Positions 43,207 through 52,900 of a stretch of DNA of 64,000 nucleotides are shown one piece after another. The notes below the pieces were generated by a model. It had not been told where the DNA came from. It searched no databases and was given only the letters and a program-made list of their open reading frames with translations. The number at the start of each line of letters is the position of its first letter. The stretch's first letter is position 1. The position numbers and the translations under genes are program-made. Location of the stretch: contig JAZRLP010000035.1 in NCBI GenBank assembly GCA_045646905.1, forward strand, positions 27,674 to 91,673, read 5' to 3'. This DNA comes from RGIG4079 sp045646905 (GTDB lineage Bacteria > Bacteroidota > Bacteroidia > Bacteroidales > Muribaculaceae).

Positions 43207-44019
43207 TTAGTGAGTAGCAGCAAATGTTTGCACGATTGAGAAACCGATTTCGTCAATTGCGTAAGTAAGGTGGTCGATTTTGTTAGTATAGAAGTTATAA
43301 CCAATAACTGCAAACGCACCAGTAGCGATACCAAACGCAGTGTTGATAAGCGCTTCAGAGATACCAGCTGAAAGTTCAGTTGAGTCAGGAGCACCAGATG
43401 CAGAAAGAGCTTGGAACGATTTGATCATACCGATTACAGTACCGAGAAGACCAACGAGAGTACCAAGAGTTGTCATTGTTGCAACGATAGGAAGGTTTTG
43501 TTGAAGCGATGGCATTTCAAGAGCAGTAGCTTCTTCAAGTTCTTTTTGGATAGTTGCAATTTTTTGTTCTTTAGAAAGAACTGTATTTTTGTCCATTTCT
43601 TCGTAACGAACAAGAGCAGCAGATACTACAGCAGCAACTGAACCACCTTGTTTTTTACAAGCAGCTTGTGCACCAGCGATGTCGTTTTTAACGAGAGCAG
43701 CTTTGATAGTAGCAACGAATTTTGTCACGTCACCTTTACCTTTTGCTGAGTTAAGAGCGAAGAAACGTTCAACGCAAAGAACGATAACTGTCAAGAACAA
43801 ACCTTGGAGGATAGGCACGATGATACCACCCATGTAGATTGTACCCCAAATGTTAATTGGGTGACCATCTTGGAAGTGAGCGTCATTACCAAACCAGAAG
43901 ATGTAAAGACATACAGTTACAATCATACAAGCAAGAATCACCAATGATGCGTTCTTGATGCCAGGGGCATTTGATTTTTGAGCCTTAGCAGGCTTTGTTG
44001 CGGGCTTTTTAGCTTCCAT
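43207..44019 (-). CDS. exbB: ExbB/TolQ-type proton channel protein
   Basis: 270-residue inner-membrane protein with three spans and a cytosolic N-terminal extension rich in Lys, Ala and Pro. The MotA/TolQ/ExbB segments FVATIKAALVKNDIAGAQA and LPIVATMTTLGTLVGLLGTV are clear. First gene of the exbB-exbD-exbD-tonB operon, with a full promoter (TTTG, 19 bases, TACTTTTG) at 44137-44167. Confidence 0.95.
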   Translation of the reverse strand: MEAKKPATKPAKAQKSNAPGIKNASLVILACMIVTVCLYIFWFGNDAHFQDGHPINIWGTIYMGGIIVPILQGLFLTVIVLCVERFFALNSAKGKGDVTKFVATIKAALVKNDIAGAQAACKKQGGSVAAVVSAALVRYEEMDKNTVLSKEQKIATIQKELEEATALEMPSLQQNLPIVATMTTLGTLVGLLGTVIGMIKSFQALSASGAPDSTELSAGISEALINTAFGIATGAFAVIGYNFYTNKIDHLTYAIDEIGFSIVQTFAATH

Positions 44020-44458
44020 AACTTTAAAATTACAAATTAATTAATTAATGATTAGTTATAAATTAGTTAAATCTATATTTCTTTTCTCTATCGTTTTCAC
44101 ATGTACCCTTTACGGCTATATATAAAAACGAATATGCAAAAGTAATATTATATTTTCAACTTTCAAATTTTTATAGCGCATTTTTTTCATCAATTTTCAT
44201 CATTCATCTTATTAATAAATGTGTAAGCACATCAACATTCCACATAAATATTATATATATATTCAGCCCACCCCCAGTCATGCCCGCAACAACCTTTCAT
44301 ATCATACTATAAACCAATATACTTAACGCCCAACACCCACCAATATTTACTTTATAAATATTTAATCACCGCAAAAAAATTCATTTTTCACAAAATTCCT
44401 CTTATATCATTTATTATGTGTATATTTGCAAATAAAACTAATCAATTATTTCATCTCT
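44020..44458. other. Divergent intergenic region of exbB and djlA
   Basis: About 440 AT-rich bases. It contains the exbB promoter (44137-44167, minus strand) and the djlA -7 box TATATTTG (44421-44428, plus strand), which decides the djlA start at 44459. The rest (about 44170-44410) shows no ORF or stem that I can support. Confidence 0.6.
44137..44167 (-). promoter_or_regulatory. Promoter of the exbB operon
   Basis: Minus-strand TTTG (44164-44167), 19-base spacer, TACTTTTG (44137-44144). Confidence 0.7.
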
Positions 44459-45229
44459 ATGGCATTTATAAAATGGATAGGCGGAATCGTCGGTTGGATG
44501 GCAGGCGGCCCACTTGGTGCCTTGGCAGGATATGTTATTGGCTCATTATTTGAAAAAAGCACAACAACCTCTACTATTCAAACCCATGTCAACGACAACA
44601 CCGCAACTGGACATCGCAATAGTTTCTTATTCTCGATGCTTGTTCTCGCTTCATACATCATTAAGGCCGACGGCAAGATTATGCATAGCGAAATGGAGTT
44701 TGTACGCCAATTCCTTCGCGCAAACTTTGGCGAACAAGCTGTTGCCGAGGGTAACCAAATCCTACTCAACCTTTTTGAACAGCGCAAGCGCATGGACGCA
44801 GTCAACCCTGCATCTTTTCGCAACACTATAAATGATTGTGGGCGACAAATAGCAGCCAACCTCACCTACGAAGAGCGTCTGCAACTGCTTCGTTTTCTCT
44901 CAATGATTGCCCAAAGCGACGGCAATGTATGCAACGAAGAAATTAATGCGCTAAAAGAAGTCGCATCAGCAATGGGACTATCTTCGGGAGAAGTGGACTC
45001 TATGCTCAACCTTGGTCGCAACACGCTCGATTCAGCATATAAAGTACTTGAAATCGAACCATCTGCAACCGACGAAGAAGTAAAAGCCGCATATCGCAAA
45101 CTCGCAATGAAACATCACCCCGACCGAGTAGCATCTCTTGGCGATGACATTCATAAAGCAGCCGAAGAAAAATTCCGTCAAATAAACGAAGCCAAAGACC
45201 AAATCTACAAAGCTCGCGGAATAAACTAA
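44459..45229 (+). CDS. DjlA-like membrane co-chaperone (TerB plus J domain)
   Basis: 256 residues. A Gly-rich membrane-associated N-terminus (GGPLGALAGYVIGSLF), a helical TerB-like middle domain (about 50-175), and a C-terminal J domain (about 190-256) with the HPD motif in KLAMKHHPDR. This is the architecture of DjlA, which stimulates DnaK. The open frame begins 11 codons earlier but overlaps the TATATTTG promoter box, so 44459 is chosen. Confidence 0.92.
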   Translation: MAFIKWIGGIVGWMAGGPLGALAGYVIGSLFEKSTTTSTIQTHVNDNTATGHRNSFLFSMLVLASYIIKADGKIMHSEMEFVRQFLRANFGEQAVAEGNQILLNLFEQRKRMDAVNPASFRNTINDCGRQIAANLTYEERLQLLRFLSMIAQSDGNVCNEEINALKEVASAMGLSSGEVDSMLNLGRNTLDSAYKVLEIEPSATDEEVKAAYRKLAMKHHPDRVASLGDDIHKAAEEKFRQINEAKDQIYKARGIN

Positions 45230-45259
45230 TTTTTTAGGTGAAAAGTTTTTTACTTTTTG

Positions 45260-45267
45260 TATATTTG
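45260..45267 (+). promoter_or_regulatory. -7 box of the 151-residue membrane protein gene
   Basis: TATATTTG at 45260-45267. It precedes a folded leader of about 100 bases. Confidence 0.6.
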
Positions 45268-45281
45268 CATCAACAATCAAC

Positions 45282-45348
45282 ATAACAGCCACTTTCGGTG
45301 GAATTCCCGCTGTTATACATATCTAACCATTACACATTCGGGATATGT
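45282..45348 (+). ncRNA. Structured 5' leader of a membrane protein gene
   Basis: ATAACAGC (45282-45289) pairs with GCTGTTAT (45309-45316), enclosing the small hairpin CAC-TTTCG-GTG. Immediately after, ACATATC (45317-45323) pairs with GATATGT (45342-45348). CCCG (45306-45309) in the first loop is complementary to CGGG (45339-45342) in the second, a possible pseudoknot. The ATG follows at 45371. No known riboswitch is recognised. Confidence 0.45.
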
Positions 45349-45370
45349 GTTACAAAAAAGAACAAATAAC

Positions 45371-45826
45371 ATGGAAGACCAAGATTTAAAAAACGCAACC
45401 GTAAACGCATTGGTTCATGCATTGTATTCAATTGTGTATCTATTATTTATCGTACCTTTTGACTTATGGCGCAAGGCAACATTTCGTCTTGCCGAGCAAT
45501 ATCAAAATGGCTCATTTAAAATCATCAACATTGGTGGGCTATGGCCTTTCCTATCATTTATAAAGATGGTTCTACTCGAATTCCTTTTTGATGCAATCAC
45601 ATTCCTCGCTTACATCATCATCCCTATTATTGCCATCTTTGCATGGATTGATTCAGGCGAATTCAGTGTATTCATTTCTATATGCATTTCAGGATATTAT
45701 ATGCCTATATCAACATCTATCACTCGCGATTTCTTCCAAATCGCAATCCTCCCTATCCGCAAATTCATCAGCTGGTGCCGCAAACCCGCACAACAACTTG
45801 ATATTGATTTAACAAAGAAAAACTAA
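45371..45826 (+). CDS. Unknown membrane protein, 151 residues
   Basis: About three hydrophobic segments (ALYSIVYLLFIVPFDLW, LPFLSFIKMVLLEFLFDAIT read as one region, YIIIPIIAIFAWI) with polar ends; the C-terminus is basic. No family recognised. The start at 45371 (MEDQDLKNA) lies in frame with a longer ORF from 45257, but the promoter box is at 45260-45267 so the later Met is required. The leader folds (45282-45348), suggesting regulation. A bidirectional terminator follows. Confidence 0.75.
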   Translation: MEDQDLKNATVNALVHALYSIVYLLFIVPFDLWRKATFRLAEQYQNGSFKIINIGGLWPFLSFIKMVLLEFLFDAITFLAYIIIPIIAIFAWIDSGEFSVFISICISGYYMPISTSITRDFFQIAILPIRKFISWCRKPAQQLDIDLTKKN

Positions 45827-45856
45827 TCGTTATTGACTCACCTCAATAATACATAC

Positions 45857-45898
45857 AAAAGAAAAGCCCCGAAGTACAACTTTCGGGGCTTTTCTTTT
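45857..45898. terminator. Bidirectional terminator between convergent genes
   Basis: AAAAGAAAAGCCCCGAA and TTCGGGGCTTTTCTTTT pair over 17 bases around an 8-base loop, with T runs on both strands. Confidence 0.92.
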
Positions 45899-45910
45899 AT
45901 TTAAAATCGT

Positions 45911-47143
45911 TTAATACAATCCCATTTGCCATTTAGCTTCCTCTTCTTTGAGTTTTTTCATAGCTCTAACATATGACCTACGACACTTATCTTTTACTTC
46001 TTGCGTGAATGTATCATTGCCATTCATATCAAGATAAGCATTATGAACCGTAACATATGACAAAAAATCCGCTCCTTCTCCTTCAGTCATCGCATTTTCA
46101 GCATATTCATAAAGGGTTACCACCATTACTCCATTCTCAAATTTGGGAGATGAAATATAATCATATATGGCTGGAGTGAGTTGACCCACTTTTATTTCAG
46201 CATTATCTTTTTTGTTCAAAAAACTAAAAAAGTTCAACCATTCGGATGACGATTCATCATCTACCGTGGGCTCTTCTACATTATTCATCGTAATTCCCAC
46301 GCAATAATTATTATATCGCACTCCATCTTCTACGAAATGAGTATCTTCGGAATACACCTCATAGCGCATCTTCTTCTCTTCAGTTTCAACTCTAATTTTT
46401 TCACCTAAATTATTATAAACCTCGTAAGTAATATCGTAGGTTTGTTCATTTTGGACAGGAATCCATACCTCTCCATTTTTAAACACACACAAATTAGCAA
46501 AATGTTCTTCAGATGCTGTCATTTCCTCCATTTCATGTTCAAAATAACCGGCACATATCTGTCCTCCAAAAACTTTTCGTCCTGTTTTGTCTATAAAATA
46601 GAACTTTGGTTTTTCATATTCATTTGACCAATTACATTCCATTACACATGCCAACCCTTCGGAAAATGGAGCCAAACAAGTTTCGCCATACTCATAATTC
46701 ACCTCAAATGACAAAACCTCCTCCCCTTGGGATGTAATATAACATTTTTTACAATTGTTACTTTCTTGTGCCATATACCACACACGAGCCATACCATCGC
46801 TAAAACCTTTTGCTACATCATATTTAAACGGGATAACAACCTCGCCTTTAAGATTTATATATCCCCACTTCCCTCCTTTGCATACTGGTGCAAGATTTTC
46901 ATTAAATGGCAATGCCGATTCATATGTACATGGAATTATTTCATCACCTTTGTGATTGATATAGCCCCATTTCTCATTTTTACATACCGCTGCATAACCA
47001 TCCGAAAATTCTCCAAGTTGATCATATGCATTAACTTTTGCGGCAAATTCAGGAGTAAGTTCCACTACAACTTCCCTCTTTCCACACGACGCCATTACAC
47101 TCAAATGCAGGAGTATGGCTGTGAATAACTTTATCTTAACCAT
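45911..47143 (-). CDS. WG-repeat lipoprotein
   Basis: 410 residues. N-terminal signal with a lipobox (LSVMASCGK), so it is likely an outer-membrane lipoprotein processed by Lgt. WG repeats follow, e.g. KWGYINHKGDEIIPCTY and KWGYINLKGEVVIPFKY, then looser copies. WG repeats form beta-sheets thought to bind other proteins or the cell surface; the role here is unknown. The C-terminal half lacks clear repeats. Confidence 0.88.
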   Translation of the reverse strand: MVKIKLFTAILLHLSVMASCGKREVVVELTPEFAAKVNAYDQLGEFSDGYAAVCKNEKWGYINHKGDEIIPCTYESALPFNENLAPVCKGGKWGYINLKGEVVIPFKYDVAKGFSDGMARVWYMAQESNNCKKCYITSQGEEVLSFEVNYEYGETCLAPFSEGLACVMECNWSNEYEKPKFYFIDKTGRKVFGGQICAGYFEHEMEEMTASEEHFANLCVFKNGEVWIPVQNEQTYDITYEVYNNLGEKIRVETEEKKMRYEVYSEDTHFVEDGVRYNNYCVGITMNNVEEPTVDDESSSEWLNFFSFLNKKDNAEIKVGQLTPAIYDYISSPKFENGVMVVTLYEYAENAMTEGEGADFLSYVTVHNAYLDMNGNDTFTQEVKDKCRRSYVRAMKKLKEEEAKWQMGLY

Positions 47144-47177
47144 ATTCTTTATAATTATCCGTTTTTAACGATACACG

Positions 47178-48677
47178 CTATTTCACTTCAATAGTAAATG
47201 GTTGTTTTGCGTAATTCTCAAGAGCCTCAATTTGCAAACCACCTTTTCCGTTAAATTTAAAGTCTAACTTTAATGATGTAATCCAGTTGGTATAGTGAAT
47301 TTTAGCAGTAAGTGTATTATCTTTATTCCATGCATAGCAAGCACCTGTATAGAACGGTCCTGCAATACCTGTAAAACGCCCCTTTGCGCTAATTGAATAA
47401 TGAGGATAACCAGCCAATTGCGACATCAACCATTCATTATTCCCCATTGCGATGGCCGACTTTTTACCTTCGGCATCAACCACATCAAGAGTCATTTTAT
47501 TTTTTTCGAAGTTAAATTTGATTGCCTTCCAACCCAATTTATTTTTAGGTAATTTAAATTCTTTACCGTTATATTTTTTAGCCAAAGCATTTTCGGCGTC
47601 ACCTTTTAATAAAGGAAGAGATGCTGTTGCCTCATATTTTGCCAATGAATCAAGTTCGTCGGGCTCGGCTTCAATTGCGCAACCCTTTCCATGCTTCACT
47701 ACTGTGTTCCATATATTTCCGCGTTCGGGCCAACCTTTGCTTCTTGAACATTGATTCAACACCACTACCATATTCTTTTGAGGAACAATTATTATATATT
47801 GGCCATAAGCGCCATCAGCGCGCCATGCCCCGGGATATTCACACAACCATATTTGATAGCCATAATCATTTGCAGCTTTACGCACTACTCTCACAGTCAA
47901 CATTTCATCAACCCATTGTTCCGACACGAGCTGACGACCATTCCAATTACCTTTTTGAAGTAATAATTGGCCAAACATTGCCTGAGCTTCGGCAGTCATA
48001 TATATACCCCATCCGCCAGTTATAATTCCTTTGGGGCATTTTTCCCACTCCACATCATCAATTCCCATTGGGAAGAACACTCTTTCATTGAGCAATGTGA
48101 GCACATCTTTACCTGTAACTTGTTGCACTACAGCCGCAAGAAGATATGTTTCAATTGAATCATAAGAGTATTTTGCGCCAGGAGTAGCCACAAGTGGACG
48201 ATTGAGATAATAGTCAACCCAATCAAGTTGTGAGTTACGCATGCCTCCGTTGGTTTTAAAGCCCGAGCGCATTGTAAGTACATCTTTTATCTTTATACCT
48301 TTAATTGTTGACGCATATTTAGGGAAGAATTTAGCCAACTCATCTTCTACACTCAACAAGCCATCTTCAACAGCCAACCCTACAGCAACAGCTGTAAATG
48401 TTTTTGACACCGAATATAGTGTATGCTTGTCACTTGCCTTAAATGGCGCAGGGTGAATTTCACCGGCAACTTTACCATCAACAACCACCATAAGGTGATG
48501 AAGTTCAGTTAAATCACTTGTGAGCAATGAATCATATAGCAATGTCAATTGCTTGGGTTCAATACCTACCGATGTAGGAGCTACTCGTGGCAACTTATAA
48601 GCTGCACTTGCACACACACTCGCCATCATTAAGATAGCACATAACACACTTTTTAATCGTAACTGATTTTTTATCAT
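47178..48677 (-). CDS. Beta-lactamase-fold serine hydrolase (class C / DAP-like)
   Basis: 499 residues, exported (signal around residues 10-25). The SxxK motif is SVSK in LYSVSKTFTAVAVG, the second motif region is YSYDS, and a C-terminal domain of about 150 residues follows. The PF00144 family includes penicillin-binding esterases, D-amino peptidases and class C beta-lactamases; the substrate cannot be told. A TATCTTTG box on the minus strand is at 48705-48712. Confidence 0.88.
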   Translation of the reverse strand: MIKNQLRLKSVLCAILMMASVCASAAYKLPRVAPTSVGIEPKQLTLLYDSLLTSDLTELHHLMVVVDGKVAGEIHPAPFKASDKHTLYSVSKTFTAVAVGLAVEDGLLSVEDELAKFFPKYASTIKGIKIKDVLTMRSGFKTNGGMRNSQLDWVDYYLNRPLVATPGAKYSYDSIETYLLAAVVQQVTGKDVLTLLNERVFFPMGIDDVEWEKCPKGIITGGWGIYMTAEAQAMFGQLLLQKGNWNGRQLVSEQWVDEMLTVRVVRKAANDYGYQIWLCEYPGAWRADGAYGQYIIIVPQKNMVVVLNQCSRSKGWPERGNIWNTVVKHGKGCAIEAEPDELDSLAKYEATASLPLLKGDAENALAKKYNGKEFKLPKNKLGWKAIKFNFEKNKMTLDVVDAEGKKSAIAMGNNEWLMSQLAGYPHYSISAKGRFTGIAGPFYTGACYAWNKDNTLTAKIHYTNWITSLKLDFKFNGKGGLQIEALENYAKQPFTIEVK

Positions 48678-48735
48678 GGTAATATTTTTTTATTTTCAAT
48701 TATGCAAAGATACAATTTTATTTTATTCTTATCCT

Positions 48736-49839
48736 TTAGTCGTTATTTATTTTCGTAATTAGCGTTATCACAGCCATATCACTCCTTGTTCCAATGCGGA
48801 AAGGAGGTCCCCAAAGCGACAACCCACTCGACACATATACATGTGAATTATTCCACTTCTTATACCCATGACTTTGCTCATACATATTATCGACCAACAC
48901 ACTCAATGGCCACACTTGCCCTCGATGTGTGTGTCCACTTATCTGAACATCAACGCCCAACGAGTCTTTTTTCGCCACCTCATAAGGTTGGTGATCAAGC
49001 ATAATAATGGGTTTTGTAGCATCTACTTTTTCCATAATATGAGCCAATGGCATGCGTCGGCGATTAAATCTATCATCACGACCCACAATTTGCACACCAC
49101 AAGGTAATTCCACAATCGAATCTTTCAACACACATATCTGTGTTTTCTTCAGAAATTGCTCACACTTCTCAATCCCACTTATATATTCATGATTTCCAGG
49201 GACAAGATACACCCCCATAGGCGCTTTTATTGCATTCAATTCTTCTTCAAGATGATTTGCTTCAACTGGCGCAATGCTATTATCAATCAAGTCACCAGCA
49301 ATTAATACTACATCGGGCGATTGAGCATTTATCATTTCAACATATTTTTTCGCCATTGACTTTCCTGTACCTAAACCTAAATGAATATCACTCACAGCCA
49401 CTATTTTCAGAGAATCACATGCTAATGGTTTATCTATCGCGATATCAACTTTTTCCACCTTAGGATTACGATAATTTATATATCCATAGCAAAGCAACAA
49501 TATAGTTACACCTAATGCGCTCACAAAACCATAGTTAAACGATGGCACAAATAATTTAATCACATCGGCAACAACAAGAAACATCACCATATAAAGTACC
49601 ATTACCATCCATGTTGAGCCTATTGAGAACATTGCCCTACTTAACCATTGAGGCAGTGCCACATCACGCATTAATATGGTAATTACAAGCATCAATGCAA
49701 CCATCCAAAATGAAACAGAACAAACAATCTTTAGCCACAAAGGCACTCCTGCTAATAACGGCCACAAGCGCCAAAACACATATCCGTTACCCAATAAATA
49801 CACAACGGGCAATAACAACATCATAAATTGCATTATCAA
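48736..49839 (-). CDS. Membrane-bound metallophosphoesterase
   Basis: 367 residues. Four N-terminal membrane spans, then a calcineurin-type domain with all metal motifs: SDIHLG, AGDLIDN, GNHEY and SGHTHRGQ. The layout matches YkuE/YaeI-like phosphoesterases; the substrate may be a lipid such as UDP-diacylglucosamine, but this is inference. Divergent from the TamB gene. Confidence 0.9.
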   Translation of the reverse strand: MIMQFMMLLLPVVYLLGNGYVFWRLWPLLAGVPLWLKIVCSVSFWMVALMLVITILMRDVALPQWLSRAMFSIGSTWMVMVLYMVMFLVVADVIKLFVPSFNYGFVSALGVTILLLCYGYINYRNPKVEKVDIAIDKPLACDSLKIVAVSDIHLGLGTGKSMAKKYVEMINAQSPDVVLIAGDLIDNSIAPVEANHLEEELNAIKAPMGVYLVPGNHEYISGIEKCEQFLKKTQICVLKDSIVELPCGVQIVGRDDRFNRRRMPLAHIMEKVDATKPIIMLDHQPYEVAKKDSLGVDVQISGHTHRGQVWPLSVLVDNMYEQSHGYKKWNNSHVYVSSGLSLWGPPFRIGTRSDMAVITLITKINND

Positions 49840-49916
49840 AACATCTTTTAAAATTTACCACAAATTTAAGCATTATTTTTCACTTCTATTATAAGGGAAA
49901 AACGGCAAAAAATGAG

Positions 49917-49924
49917 TATATTTG
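49917..49924 (+). promoter_or_regulatory. -7 box of the TamB gene
   Basis: TATATTTG at 49917-49924, 14 bases before the ATG at 49939. The ORF start at 49912 lies within this box and is rejected. Confidence 0.6.
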
Positions 49925-49938
49925 CAGATTATTACATA

Positions 49939-52900
49939 ATGAAGATTTCATACAAAATAATACGAGCAATTCTTGTTGTGCTGTTGGTGCTTATTTTAGC
50001 CACACCAATGGCCTTATATGTAACCATATCGTTGCCTTCGGTACAACATAAATTGTGTGAAATTGGAGAAGAAGAATTGACCAAACTCCTTGGCACTGAT
50101 GTTGATATCGAGTCAATTAGCATTACTCCATTCAATCAACTCTCAATCAATAATGTTTCTATCAAAGATGACTTCAAGAAAGTTGCTCTAAAGATTGAAA
50201 CAATCGATGCTGGCATAGATTTCTATGAATATTTCAAAAACGATAAAATTGTCATTACTCATGCGGCATTGATTGGATTAGATGCTAAAATATATCGACC
50301 AAACCCCTCTTCTCCTATTAACATCCAAAATATCATAACCAAACTACAGCCCAAAGACAAAACAAAACCTCCCACAAAGTTTGACCTACGCATCAACAAT
50401 GTTGTTATTCGTGAATCACAAGCATCGTGGGATATCTTATCGGCTCCCATAATTGACGATAAATTTGACACGAACCACATAAAAATCTCAAACTGGAATG
50501 CCGATATACACATCCCTCAACTCAAAAACGATGATTTTATTTTCAATATCAAGCGTTTCAAAGTCAGCGAAAGATCGGGAATAGTAATCGACAATCTACA
50601 TGGTGATTTTCACATTGCCTCTACAGGAATTAAAGTTAGTGGATTAGAACTTAAACTCAAGAACTCTAACATTGCATTTAGCGATATCACACTCTCACAC
50701 AACAACTGGGATGAGTTTAACTCAAAAATAAAAAACATCCCTCTCGACATTTCAATAAAAGATGGAAGTTATATTTCACTCAATGATTTAGCCCCATTTG
50801 TTCCAAAGTTAAAAAACTCCAACGACCGTTTCAATATCAACCTCAGTCTAAATGGCGAGTTGAATAACCTTGCTATCAATTCGCTCAATATATCACACAA
50901 CACAAGGTCTATAAAGCTAAAAGCATCGGGCAATATTGAGAACATCAAAACCCCAAAATCAATGAATATCATTCTCCCCGATTTTTCATTGAATGCCAAT
51001 GCTAATGATATGTGTGATATATTAAATACAGCAAATATCATCAAACCCGACATTGCATCAAAAATTGCCAAATTGGGCAACATTACTATCGACGGACAGT
51101 TTAACGGACAACCTCTCGACGCACTATTTTCGGGCGAAGTAACCACATCAATGGGTGATGCAAAGATTAATATCGATTACGAAAAGTCTTCATCTAATTT
51201 CATTGCGCTAAAAGGTGATGTGGGCACGACCAATCTAAACATTGGAGCAATAACTGCAAATCCTAAACTCAACCAGATATCGGCTAATGCCACATTTGAC
51301 CTATCACTCAATGGCAACAACCGAAAAGGAGTAGTAGATGGCATCATAGATTATGTTGATTTCAACAACTATCGCTATAACGACATTAACCTCACGGCTA
51401 CTATCGACAACAATTTCATTGAAGGAAATGTGGCTGTCAATGACCCCAACATTACCCTTACGATTGAAGGAGACGCCAATATCGACAAGAAATCGCCGTT
51501 AATAAATGTTCATGCCGATATTAAAAACATTAATTTCCTCAACACTAATCTATCTAAAAAATATCTCACACTATCTACCACCATCGATGCCAATATTGAC
51601 AACTTTAATATCGATGAAGCCGATGGCTATATACACATCAACGACCTCTCGTTTAGCGACAACCCACAAAAATCGTTACACATCAACAACATCAATATCG
51701 AAACTCAAAACAGTGTCTCTCCTCAATTTCTATCATTAGAATCGGACTTTGTTGATGCTAAAATTGACGGTAGTTATTCATTTAAAACGATTCTACCCAC
51801 CATTAAAGACATTCTCTCTCACTCTTTTCCTGTTTTCTTTGGTGAAGGCACACATGGGAATGTTGCAAATGCAATGCAACATAACTCTCGTCAAAACAAT
51901 TTCACATATCATGCCACAATCAAGAAAAGTCCTCAACTATTTGACTATTTCAACATATCGTATGAACTATTTTCGCCAATCACAATTTCAGGCGAAATTA
52001 ATCACCCACTCCACAAGATGAATCTCGTGGCCGATGTTCCATATGTTGCTAAAAAGAACAAGTTAATCGAAAAAACTCAATTAGAAATTGACATAAACCC
52101 AAGCATAGACAAATGCCTACTACGAGCATTTACCGAATATCCCACTAAACATGGTAAAATGCCCCTTGAAATTGTGTGCAATGGTAGCGACAACCAACTC
52201 GATGCAAGTGTTAATTGGGTAGTAAATCGCAAAGAAATGTTTAAAGGCGACCTTTCACTATCGTCATCATTTTCTAAAGATGAAAACAACAACCTCACCA
52301 CCGATTTAACTATTAACCCAAGCAATCTAATATTCAACGATAGCGTGTGGATTATACAACAAGCCCACATACATCACACAAAAGACCAGATTATTGTTGA
52401 CAACTTTGATGTGCGTCACAGCGACCAATTTATTACTATTGAAGGCAAAGCATCTCCGTCTCCCGAAGATGTGCTTTGCATCGACCTACGAAATGTGAAT
52501 CTCGATTACATATTCCAAACACTTGAAATCAACAATGTAACAATTGGTGGCGATGCTACAGGCACTTTCTATGCCTCACAACTATTTAGCAAAACGCCTG
52601 TTGCCTATACTAACAACCTCAATGTAAAAGGCATCAGCTACAATAGCGCTGTCTTTGGCGATGCTATGCTAAAAGCCCATTGGAACAATGAAAATCAAGC
52701 CGTACACATCGACGCCGATATCACTCAGGCCAACAAAGAAAATTCACAAATATATGCCAAGATATACCCAATAAAAGAGGCTCTTGACCTTAAATTTGTG
52801 GCAAACAAACTCAATGCAAGTTTCATGAATCCATTCATGTCGGCATTTGCATCGGATGTGCAAGGAAATGCATCTGGTAATGCGCATCTTTATGGCACAT

